DNA of 64,000 bases from Paenibacillus sp. G2S3. GTDB taxonomy: Bacteria; Bacillota; Bacilli; Paenibacillales; Paenibacillaceae. Each line of letters begins with the position of its first letter. The stretch's first letter is position 1. Under the pieces are notes generated by a model that was not told the DNA's origin, did not search any database, and worked only from the letters and a program-made list of their open reading frames with translations. Positions 48,417 through 55,843 of the stretch are shown here, piece after piece. Made by a program: the position numbers and the translations under genes. The DNA is taken from positions 5,642,001 through 5,706,000 of the forward strand of contig NZ_CP126095.1 of NCBI RefSeq assembly GCF_030123105.1. Reading direction: 5' to 3'.

Positions 48417-49867
48417 GGGTGTGCCTCCTTGGAATCGGACAAATCCCCAATATACCCTATTACCAGAGAGGCTTTAGGGTGAAGCAGCAATTGACGGGAA
48501 GTAGACTTCCTATTGCTAATCATCCCAGGCACAATCCCTCCTTTATAAGCAACACGTTCAAGAGGTAAAGTGACCGCTGAATCTCCCCCTGCAAGCAAAT
48601 GAACCCCCGCTTCCTCCATTTCGGTGGATAAACTGACGATCAGATCTGCCGAGCCTTGAGTTATAGCCTTCATCACTCGTTCAATATAACGTTTCTCATA
48701 TAGGATGGAAGTGGACAAATACAAGATGATCTCACTCTCATATAATGCAGATGCGTTCTTTAACGCCCGTAGCCATGCATCCTCACCACGAACTGTAATC
48801 ACTACATCATGTTCGCTAACCGTAAATTCAGGAGTAGCGTCCACCGAAGTATCTCTGATCCAAATCCAGCGAACATGCTTGTAGCTCTGCTGCTCCTGTA
48901 CAGCTATCCATTGCTGAGTCAGCTCATCGCAATCCTTAGCTTCATCAAAATACACTATGGCCGTCACCAAGGGTGAGACTAAAGGCATCCTGCCCAACGG
49001 TATAACCGGATGCGGAAAGTTTAAGGTTTCAGTAGCCGGCACTAAGATTTCTTCATTCCCTATCCCGCTTTCAAATGCCCATTTCTTGCAGTATGTCTGC
49101 CAGCCATTCGTCTGTTTGGATTCCTCTTTCGTTCTAAGGTATCTATCGAGAGACTGAATAGCATGAACATACACAGCTTCACTCAGTGCCAGCTTCGCTC
49201 CAATCTGCCGCGCTCGGAGACACCAGTCAGCAATCATGAGATACCGTGCTTGAAGCGAAGCGTCAAAACCGCCAATTCGCTGAATCAATTCCTTAGTAAA
49301 TAGAAGACAAGATCCGGTTAGCACTTCCACCTCGCGCCATTCACCTTGGTACCGCCCAAGGCTATAGCTTACATGGTCAGCTAATTCATGATGAGTGCCA
49401 AAGTGAAGTCGTTTCTTCCCTTCCCCTCTCTCGGTAGAAGAACGTGGGGCCACGACTCGAACGGAAGCATCATCAAAGGAAACCCACATTAACTCGCTTA
49501 ACCAGCCAGGCGATACCATAATCGAATCTTCAAGCAGAACAGCAAAGGTGGTCTCGATATGGGCCAGGGCTAGGTTGGGCATATACTCTTCCTTCTCATA
49601 GGGTAAGAAGAGCACTGGCTCCTCCGGCGAGAACTGTCTTGCTAATACCTCGATGGGGAAATTGGGCGTCATTGAAACAGCAATAATGCGCACAGTCGCT
49701 CCCGAGTGGAGCAGCAGCAAGGGTAAACAGACCGTTGCACATTCCATACGGCTAAGCTCAACTACAATAGAAATCCCATCATTACTAGGCAAGGGGAGTA
49801 GTCCCGCACGTTCAAGGGAACTATATCTCCCTGCCAAGCGTTCCACATTCAGCGATTCATATGACAT
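48413..49867 (-). CDS. GT2-like glycosyltransferase, 484 residues
   Basis: The first half follows the GT2 layout. It has a strand-rich N-terminus and a PGWLSELM segment near residue 120, preceded by LLEDSIM where the DxD-type motif would be. LTGSCLLFTKELIQRIGGFDASL then follows near residue 185, with IADWCLRAR, which fits the acceptor-site region. A weaker second GT2-like unit lies at residues 330-450 (TAIVYFDEAKD). The usual DxD is replaced by ED, so metal use may differ. It is the first gene of the operon, behind a possible sigma-E/K promoter. Confidence 0.8.
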   Translation of the reverse strand: MSYESLNVERLAGRYSSLERAGLLPLPSNDGISIVVELSRMECATVCLPLLLLHSGATVRIIAVSMTPNFPIEVLARQFSPEEPVLFLPYEKEEYMPNLALAHIETTFAVLLEDSIMVSPGWLSELMWVSFDDASVRVVAPRSSTERGEGKKRLHFGTHHELADHVSYSLGRYQGEWREVEVLTGSCLLFTKELIQRIGGFDASLQARYLMIADWCLRARQIGAKLALSEAVYVHAIQSLDRYLRTKEESKQTNGWQTYCKKWAFESGIGNEEILVPATETLNFPHPVIPLGRMPLVSPLVTAIVYFDEAKDCDELTQQWIAVQEQQSYKHVRWIWIRDTSVDATPEFTVSEHDVVITVRGEDAWLRALKNASALYESEIILYLSTSILYEKRYIERVMKAITQGSADLIVSLSTEMEEAGVHLLAGGDSAVTLPLERVAYKGGIVPGMISNRKSTSRQLLLHPKASLVIGYIGDLSDSKEAHP

Positions 49868-49906
49868 CAGGACTCACGCTCCATTTATTTAAAGCTACTC
49901 TACCTA

Positions 49907-49935
49907 TAGTCTATGAGCGGTGGAGCACGATATCC
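49907..49935 (-). promoter_or_regulatory. Possible mother-cell (sigma-E/K) promoter of the minus glycosyltransferase operon
   Basis: On the minus strand CATAGACTA (49907-49915) fits the CATAnnnTA -10 of sigma-K and partly the sigma-E box. GATATC (49929-49934) lies 13 bases upstream, close to the sigma-E -35. It is about 40 bases upstream of the 49867 start, in the gap after yunB. Confidence 0.45.
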
Positions 49936-49936
49936 C

Positions 49937-51019
49937 TTAATTTCCTCCATTTACACCTTTGTCGCCTTCTTCTGTATGATCTGTGCCTGTATTCGAAGAA
50001 TTGGATGCAGCTGGCGATGGATTGCTATCCTTTTGGCTATTTCCAGTGCTTTCCTTGCTCTGATCGGATACTCCATTATTATCGCTACTTACAGATGGTG
50101 CAGGAATAGCAATTCCCGGAGCACTGCTGCCATTAGCTCCGACAGGCTGGCCTTGATTATCGTAGTAATACATAGGCACGTCTCCGACGACCATCAAATA
50201 AGACACAGGAATTTCCGTATCCACTACTTGGGGTTCCATGTCAAAAGGAACAACGACCGCTACCTCCGTAACGATATGGATATAGACCTCAACTAAAATC
50301 ATATTGATTCCGGCATTTTGCTGGCGAGTGCTGAGTTCCACCTTAACAGCACCTTGCGGTTCAATCTTGATCGGGATATCAGGTCCATAAGAGGCGATGA
50401 GGGGACTACCTAATGCCTGACCAAGTGGAATATATTCTGTCTGATTATGCAAATCCTGCAGTGTAGTCTGGATGACCTCTGCTGCTTGCGAAGTAATACG
50501 CATATGCTCCGCATAGTTCAGCATAAAGCCTGATATTTTCCCGTTCTTATCGGTCTTCCAATCAATCAGTTCCTCCGCATTTCCTCCGTTCGCAACTTGT
50601 GAAGTAATCGCTTTATTTATCGACTCAGTTGCGATTTGCTTCACACGAATTTGTGCTAAATGCAAGATAGGCGGCTTCAAGTGCAGCTCCACATATCGCA
50701 GTGCCTGTAACACAAGCACAATCAATACTAAGGATGCAATCAACCAAAATTTGCGCCGGCTTCTTGGCTTACGCGTGTTTCCACCGGAAACGGTCATCTT
50801 TCTCTCTGCCCTACTGGACGCTCTCATATGACTTCTGCTTCGCTTAGCTTCAAACCGTGCACTTTGTGGTCTAGCCGCTGCCCTACTAGGTTTTGACTTG
50901 AACGCGGAGCTTCTTCCAGAGAACCTCGGCGTCCCGCCCCCATTTATTTTTGGCAGCCGAAGTTGACCTAGATCAGGTAATCTTAGCCCTCGGTTCCCCC
51001 ATTTTTTTAATCTCCCCAT
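49937..51019 (-). CDS. yunB: Sporulation protein YunB
   Basis: I start at the ATG at 51019, behind GGGAGGG; a GTG at 51037 lies inside the site. The 360-residue protein has a basic, Arg-rich N-terminus (residues 1-85), one membrane helix (about 86-105) and an extracytoplasmic domain. Landmarks are AQIRVKQIATESINKAI near residue 125 and IPLGQALGSPLIASYGPDIPI near residue 200, which match YunB, a sigma-E protein of unknown biochemical role. A Ser/Asn/Gly-rich tail of about 70 residues follows. YunB is next to lytH in Bacillus but 19 kb away here. Confidence 0.9.
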   Translation of the reverse strand: MGRLKKWGNRGLRLPDLGQLRLPKINGGGTPRFSGRSSAFKSKPSRAAARPQSARFEAKRSRSHMRASSRAERKMTVSGGNTRKPRSRRKFWLIASLVLIVLVLQALRYVELHLKPPILHLAQIRVKQIATESINKAITSQVANGGNAEELIDWKTDKNGKISGFMLNYAEHMRITSQAAEVIQTTLQDLHNQTEYIPLGQALGSPLIASYGPDIPIKIEPQGAVKVELSTRQQNAGINMILVEVYIHIVTEVAVVVPFDMEPQVVDTEIPVSYLMVVGDVPMYYYDNQGQPVGANGSSAPGIAIPAPSVSSDNNGVSDQSKESTGNSQKDSNPSPAASNSSNTGTDHTEEGDKGVNGGN

Positions 51020-51091
51020 TGCGATAGTCCCTCCCACCTTACGTAGAGGTCAAGCCACCTCCACTTAGTTTAAGGTATTCGGACAGAAGGC

Positions 51092-51142
51092 AAAAAAGAA
51101 GAACGTTCCCTCCGGCGGATAATGCCAAAGAAACGTTCTTCA
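51092..51142 (-). terminator. Rho-independent terminator of the VTT gene
   Basis: On the minus strand GAAGAACGTT and AACGTTCTTC pair around a GC-containing loop and are followed by TTTTTTG. Confidence 0.85.
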
Positions 51143-51172
51143 TTCATTAGAAGATCAATTAAAAATATATAT

Positions 51173-51784
51173 TTAGTGCATTCTACTCCGTTTATCTTCC
51201 TGCAAATGGTCCCAGTGCCGCCGTATAAAGATACCGATTAGAATAGCGATAAACACGGCATACCAAGTAAGATAACCATCCCATTCTTCCTTAGGGACAA
51301 TCAAGCTTGATCCGATTGTACCGAATAGCCAAATGTAAGACATATTCCCAAGCACTGTTCCCCAAATAAAAGATGATGCTTTAATCGGTGAAACTGCGGA
51401 CATAAAATTGATTACATTGTTCGGAATAATTGGAATCGTACGTAGAAGCACCAAAGTCCAGATTCCATATCGATCCAAGTACCGCTGCCATTTGTCATAC
51501 CTTTTCAGCTTGGACCTCCATTTTCGATCAAACCAATTGTACAGGTATCGCCGAATGAGGAAGTACATCAGTATTCCACCCAGATTACAAGCCAGCCAAC
51601 TAATTAGCATACCTCCAACAACGTTAAAGACAGACACATGGAGGACAATCAAAATTACAAACGGAAAAAATCCTAATATACTCTGCAAAAGTGCCAATGG
51701 AATCGTCACAAATAAAATAGAGGGTCCACTAAGGCCAAGCGTTTGCAGCAGCCAATCTATCCAGGTATTTATGGTCTCTGTCAT
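51173..51784 (-). CDS. VTT-domain (TVP38/DedA-like) membrane protein
   Basis: The 203-residue protein has five to six hydrophobic segments. A glycine-containing pattern (GGMLISWLACNLGGILMYF near residue 55), and an amphipathic region with RTIPIIPNNVINFMSAVSPI near residue 115, are typical of the VTT/SNARE-associated family. TVP38 and DedA relatives act in lipid scrambling or polyprenyl-phosphate recycling. Which role applies here is unclear. It has its own terminator. The start follows AGAGGAG. Confidence 0.85.
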   Translation of the reverse strand: MTETINTWIDWLLQTLGLSGPSILFVTIPLALLQSILGFFPFVILIVLHVSVFNVVGGMLISWLACNLGGILMYFLIRRYLYNWFDRKWRSKLKRYDKWQRYLDRYGIWTLVLLRTIPIIPNNVINFMSAVSPIKASSFIWGTVLGNMSYIWLFGTIGSSLIVPKEEWDGYLTWYAVFIAILIGIFIRRHWDHLQEDKRSRMH

Positions 51785-51912
51785 GAAGCAGTCTCCTCTC
51801 TTGACTCCTTGCAGCAGCTGCCTCCTGATTTACTTCGCTAAAGCATAAGTGTAAGCATTAAAAATATAAGAAAAGTACCTATATTACTCTAATTACTTTG
51901 CTTATATTCCCA

Positions 51913-51941
51913 AGAAAAACACCCCTTCCGGGGTGTTTTAT
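51913..51941 (-). terminator. Rho-independent terminator of the opu operon
   Basis: AAACACCCC and GGGGTGTTT form a 9-bp stem with a 4-nt loop, with five Ts downstream on the minus strand. It is about 110 bases after the substrate-binding protein stop. Confidence 0.85.
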
Positions 51942-52049
51942 TGAATGAGTTTGCTTATGAAGTGCATTTGTAAAGAACAGTGGTTAGCGTACAAGTTACA
52001 CTTTTGTAATCCATTGATTCTTCACATCATACCACAGAATTCTATCTAC

Positions 52050-52919
52050 TTACAATTCTACACCTTGAATCCATGCATTTACTTTATCAGGGTTATTTTC
52101 TACCCAAGTCTTAGCAGCTTCTTCTGGTGATTTCCCACCTTGAACCTCAACCATTACTTTCGCCATATCTTCTGCCGTCCATTCGAATTGATCCAAGAAC
52201 TTATAGACATTCGGCATGTCTTCTTTCAGACCTTGGCGAACCATCGTATGGATTTGCTCATCCGCACCATATACACCTTTTGGATCTTCCAGATATTTCA
52301 GGTCCATATTGGCGAACATCCAGTGTGGTGTCCAACCCGTTACAACGATAGGCTCGTTGTTGTCATAGGCTTTTTGCAGCTCCTGAGCCATCGCTGCCGA
52401 TGAGCTTTCTAGAAGCGTGTAATCACTAAGACCATACTCCGCAATAGCCTTTTCAGTCGTCGTCATAATACCAGCACCTGGCTCAATTCCGATAATTCGA
52501 TTGCTCAGTTTACCTGCCAGGTCACTGTTCTTCAAGTCTTCAATAGAATTAATATCCATGTACGCTGGAACTGCTAAACCAACTTTAGTTCCGTTCAAAT
52601 TAGCACCTAAATCTTCGATTTTCGAACCATACTTCTCTAAATAAGCTGCATGCGTGCTTGGTAGCCAAGCTGCGACCATAGCATCCGCACTACCATCAGC
52701 AACCCCTGCCCACATTGGGCCAGCATCTACCTGCAGCATTTCAACGGTAGCTCCAAGCTTAGTTTCAAGTACTTCTTTAACAACATAAGTACTCGCAATT
52801 TCGGAATCCCATGCCACATAAGCCAATTTTACCTTTTCGTTACTTGAGGATGAACATCCAGCAATAACAGTAATCATCATAATCACTAACAAGAATAAAC
52901 CTATATTTTTTTTCTTCAT
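52050..52919 (-). CDS. opuAC: Glycine betaine/proline ABC transporter substrate-binding lipoprotein
   Basis: The 289-residue protein has a lipoprotein signal with the lipobox ITVIAGC near residue 21. The remainder matches the OpuAC fold: VKLAYVAWDSEIASTYV near residue 30 and GSADAMVAAWLP near residue 74 containing ligand-stacking aromatics. It binds compatible solutes outside the membrane. It is the last gene of the ATPase-permease-binding protein operon, 15 bp after the permease. The aromatic cage residues needed to distinguish betaine from other quaternary amines were not assigned. Confidence 0.92.
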   Translation of the reverse strand: MKKKNIGLFLLVIMMITVIAGCSSSSNEKVKLAYVAWDSEIASTYVVKEVLETKLGATVEMLQVDAGPMWAGVADGSADAMVAAWLPSTHAAYLEKYGSKIEDLGANLNGTKVGLAVPAYMDINSIEDLKNSDLAGKLSNRIIGIEPGAGIMTTTEKAIAEYGLSDYTLLESSSAAMAQELQKAYDNNEPIVVTGWTPHWMFANMDLKYLEDPKGVYGADEQIHTMVRQGLKEDMPNVYKFLDQFEWTAEDMAKVMVEVQGGKSPEEAAKTWVENNPDKVNAWIQGVEL

Positions 52920-52934
52920 ATCTCTTTAAAACCC

Positions 52935-53768
52935 CTATCTCTTTTTTGGTTTTAGTGCGTTCTGCGTTAAACGGTCGAGTAGAATAGCTATAATAACGAT
53001 AGCAATCCCCGCCTCGAAGCCATCTCCTGTCTTAGCCTGCGATACCGCACGGTATACATAGGCACCTACACCTTGCGCACCAATCATAGATGAGATGACA
53101 ACCATCGATAGTGACAACATAATCGTCTGATTGACGCCTGCCATAATCGTTGGCAGCGCGATCGGCAGCTGCAATTTAACCAGTTTCTGAGTAGGTGTTG
53201 AACCGAAAGCATCAGCTGCTTCCACTAGCTCCTCTGAAACTTGGCGAATACCGAGATTGGTCAAACGAATTGTCGGCGGAATCGCAAAGATGATCGATGC
53301 AATTACACCTGGAACTACCCCAAGTGAGAAAAAAGATACCGCTGGCAATAAATACACAAATGCCGGCATCGTCTGCATAAAGTCCAAAATAGGCGTAACA
53401 GTATTTCTAACCGCATTTCTCTGCGCACACAAGATACCAATCGGTACGCCGATTACTACAGCCAATATCGAGGCGGTTAGAACAAGGGCTAAAGATTGCA
53501 TCGAAGGTCCCCATAATCCGAGATTATCGATTAAGAGCAGTCCGATGACCGCAAATAAAGCCATGCGCCATTTCCCAATCCAATAAGACAAGGCTGCAAT
53601 AAGTACGATAAGCACTAATGCAGGCAGGAAGGTCAGTGCACCTTCAATTGCAGAAACCATTCCACCGATAATCGTAGCGATAAAGTCAAACAAGGGGCCA
53701 CAATACGTAGTTAGCCAGTTTTCCAACCACTCGAGTGCCTTTCCTAAAGGCAGTTTTGGAATGTCCAT
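52935..53768 (-). CDS. opuAB: Glycine betaine ABC transporter permease
   Basis: The 277-residue protein has about six membrane helices. It carries the permease motif GRxG-like EELVEAADAFGSTPTQKLVKLQLPIALPTIMAG near residues 175-207, the coupling-helix contact to the ATPase. The architecture is that of OpuAB/ProW. The start ATG overlaps the stop of the ATPase gene by one base (TAATG), so the two are translationally coupled. It imports compatible solutes for osmotic protection. Confidence 0.95.
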   Translation of the reverse strand: MDIPKLPLGKALEWLENWLTTYCGPLFDFIATIIGGMVSAIEGALTFLPALVLIVLIAALSYWIGKWRMALFAVIGLLLIDNLGLWGPSMQSLALVLTASILAVVIGVPIGILCAQRNAVRNTVTPILDFMQTMPAFVYLLPAVSFFSLGVVPGVIASIIFAIPPTIRLTNLGIRQVSEELVEAADAFGSTPTQKLVKLQLPIALPTIMAGVNQTIMLSLSMVVISSMIGAQGVGAYVYRAVSQAKTGDGFEAGIAIVIIAILLDRLTQNALKPKKR

Positions 53769-54964
53769 TAAGATCCTTCTCCTTCCGGTACCGCGTTACC
53801 CGCGAGTGCGGAAAGAACGGCTCCCTTAATCACAATGCCCTTTAATTTATCCGCTTCATCTACGACGGCTACAGGCAAATGTGTCTCAGATATTAGTTCA
53901 AAGAAATCATTGAGCAGCGTTTCTGGATATACACGAGGGATCTCCCGCCGTGTAACCTCTAGGATAGATTTATTATCTTTCAGTGCCTGTGCTGCATCCT
54001 CAGCTGTAATAACACCCAAGAGCTTGTTTTCTTTGTCTACCACATACAGGCTGAATATGCCGCTATCGCGCATCAGTTGAAGGGCTACACGAGGTCCACG
54101 CTCAGGTCTAACCGTTTCTGGTTGCCGCATCACATGAGCTGCAGTTAGCACCTTGGACAAGTCCACATCCTCCACGAACCGCTCTACATATTTATTGGCA
54201 GGTTGAATGAGAATCTCTTCCGGTGTACCAATCTGCACGATAACGCCGTCTTTCATCAGCGCAATCCGATCACCAATCCGCAGGGCTTCGTCTAGATCAT
54301 GAGTGATGAACACAATCGTCTTCTTCACTCTGGACTGCAATTCCAGCAGCTCCTGCTGCATGTCTTTACGAATCAGCGGATCCAGTGCACTAAAGGCTTC
54401 GTCCATGAGCAGGATATCAGGGTCATTAGCAAGTCCTCTTGCTAGTCCCACACGCTGCTGCATCCCTCCGCTTAGTTGATCCGGGCGATGGTTCTCCCAG
54501 CCCTTTAGACCCACTAGATGCAATGCCTCCATGGCCCGTTCAGTTCTCTTCTTTTTATCTACGCCCTGAACCTCAAGTCCGTATTCCGCATTCTCCAATA
54601 CCGTCCGGTGTGGAAACAATGCGAACTTCTGAAACACCATGCCGATGTTCTTGCGCCGAAATTGCCGAAGCTCCTCCGGGTTCATTTTTACGACGTCTTT
54701 TCCTTTAAAAAGGACTTGTCCCCCTGTAGGTTCAATCAAACGGTTCAATAAACGAACCAACGTTGACTTCCCACTGCCGGACAATCCCATAATGACGAAT
54801 ATTTCTCCTTCTTCAATGCTGAATTCGGCTTTGTTGACTCCGACTGTCAACTTTAATTCCTGAGCGATCTTTTCCTTCGACCACCCTTGCTCTAATAATG
54901 GAATCGCCTTTCCCGCATCATGACCGAATACTTTGGTTAGCTTTTTCACCTCTATAATAGCCAT
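53768..54964 (-). CDS. opuAA: Glycine betaine ABC transporter ATP-binding protein with CBS domains
   Basis: The 398-residue protein has Walker A in GLSGSGKST near residue 59, the signature LSGGMQQRVGLARGLA near residue 165 and Walker B in DILLMDEAFSALDP near residue 185. Two CBS domains fill residues 275-390. CBS domains in OpuA-type ATPases act as ionic-strength sensors that switch transport on at high internal salt. It is first in the operon and starts at an ATG behind GGAGAAGGAGG. Confidence 0.95.
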   Translation of the reverse strand: MAIIEVKKLTKVFGHDAGKAIPLLEQGWSKEKIAQELKLTVGVNKAEFSIEEGEIFVIMGLSGSGKSTLVRLLNRLIEPTGGQVLFKGKDVVKMNPEELRQFRRKNIGMVFQKFALFPHRTVLENAEYGLEVQGVDKKKRTERAMEALHLVGLKGWENHRPDQLSGGMQQRVGLARGLANDPDILLMDEAFSALDPLIRKDMQQELLELQSRVKKTIVFITHDLDEALRIGDRIALMKDGVIVQIGTPEEILIQPANKYVERFVEDVDLSKVLTAAHVMRQPETVRPERGPRVALQLMRDSGIFSLYVVDKENKLLGVITAEDAAQALKDNKSILEVTRREIPRVYPETLLNDFFELISETHLPVAVVDEADKLKGIVIKGAVLSALAGNAVPEGEGS

Positions 54965-55012
54965 GCCGTCCTCCTTCTCCCGAAGATATATCCGGGTTTA
55001 GTTCACTTATAG

Positions 55013-55072
55013 TAGTGTACCGGACTATTGAAAATTCATGCAAACACCATATACGGATAAAATTTAGTGTAC
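55013..55072. promoter_or_regulatory. Direct-repeat operator candidates between opuA and the GbsR-like gene
   Basis: TAGTGTAC occurs at 55013-55020 and again at 55065-55072, 52 bases apart, which is about five helical turns. They lie in the divergent region between the transporter and its likely regulator. The downstream copy is beside an imperfect palindrome (TAGTCCGGTACACTA on the minus strand). Confidence 0.45.
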
Positions 55073-55223
55073 AGTTTTAACTTTACGTACTTTATATATA
55101 GAATACTCTGTTTTACACCAAATTCCTTTCTTCATGATTTCTTTACTTATGGAGGGGGATTTGATTACAATACATTGTATAAGGTTGCAGCAGTCTATCG
55201 ACCTATTCCTCAGGAGGGACATC

Positions 55224-55784
55224 ATGAACGATTTAGAAGGGTTAACACCCGAACAAATAGAGAAGATTAGTAAGGCCCGTGAACGCGTGATAGACTCTAT
55301 CGGTAAAAATATGGACCTATACGGCATCACTTTATCAATTGGGCATTTATACGGTTATATGTATTTCAATCAAGGTCCAGTGACACTGGACGAGCTTAGC
55401 AAAACAATGGGAATGAGCAAAACGTCCATGAGTACGGGAGTCCGTACCCTCCTAGATCTGAAAATGATCGATAAAGTTTGGGGGAGAGGGACTCGCAAAG
55501 ACCTGTTTACCACCGTGCCTGACTGGCATCAGAACTTCAGTGATTACTTCTCTATTAAATGGAGAAAAGCCGTCGAAGGAAATATGATCTCACTAGCGAA
55601 ATCACTTGCGGAAATTAACGATATGAAAAAAGAGTATAGTGACGATAGTAAACTTATGCAGCTCTTAAATACAGATGAAGAGAAGATTACCGAATCCATT
55701 AATTACTACCGCTGGTTGCTAAAATTAATAGAATCTTTTGAGAATGGTAAGATCTTCGAATTTATCCCTAAAGAAGAATCTTAA
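55224..55784 (+). CDS. GbsR/MarR-type osmoprotectant regulator
   Basis: I start at the ATG at 55224 behind AGGAGGG, giving 186 residues; the frame extends 30 codons upstream without a site. Residues about 40-100 form a winged helix with LDELSKTMGMSKTSMSTGVRTLLDLKMIDKV, followed by a helical dimerisation region. GbsR-like repressors respond to choline or betaine, and genes of this family are often divergent from opu operons. That context, and the repeats at 55013-55072, suggest it controls the transporter. Confidence 0.87.
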   Translation: MNDLEGLTPEQIEKISKARERVIDSIGKNMDLYGITLSIGHLYGYMYFNQGPVTLDELSKTMGMSKTSMSTGVRTLLDLKMIDKVWGRGTRKDLFTTVPDWHQNFSDYFSIKWRKAVEGNMISLAKSLAEINDMKKEYSDDSKLMQLLNTDEEKITESINYYRWLLKLIESFENGKIFEFIPKEES

Positions 55785-55793
55785 TTCCAAGCC

Positions 55794-55840
55794 AAAAAAA
55801 CGACAGTGCTCCTGTAAAAAGGAAAACACTGCCGTTTTTT
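55794..55840. terminator. Bidirectional terminator
   Basis: ACGACAGTG and CACTGCCGT pair with an inner CTCC/GGAA stretch, flanked by A7 and T6 runs. It ends both the GbsR-like and GH16 transcripts. Confidence 0.88.
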
Positions 55841-55843
55841 CGT

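Noticed and set aside
51408..51848. 146-residue plus-strand frame opposite the VTT gene
   Set aside because: It is the antisense of a well-supported membrane protein with a good start and terminator.
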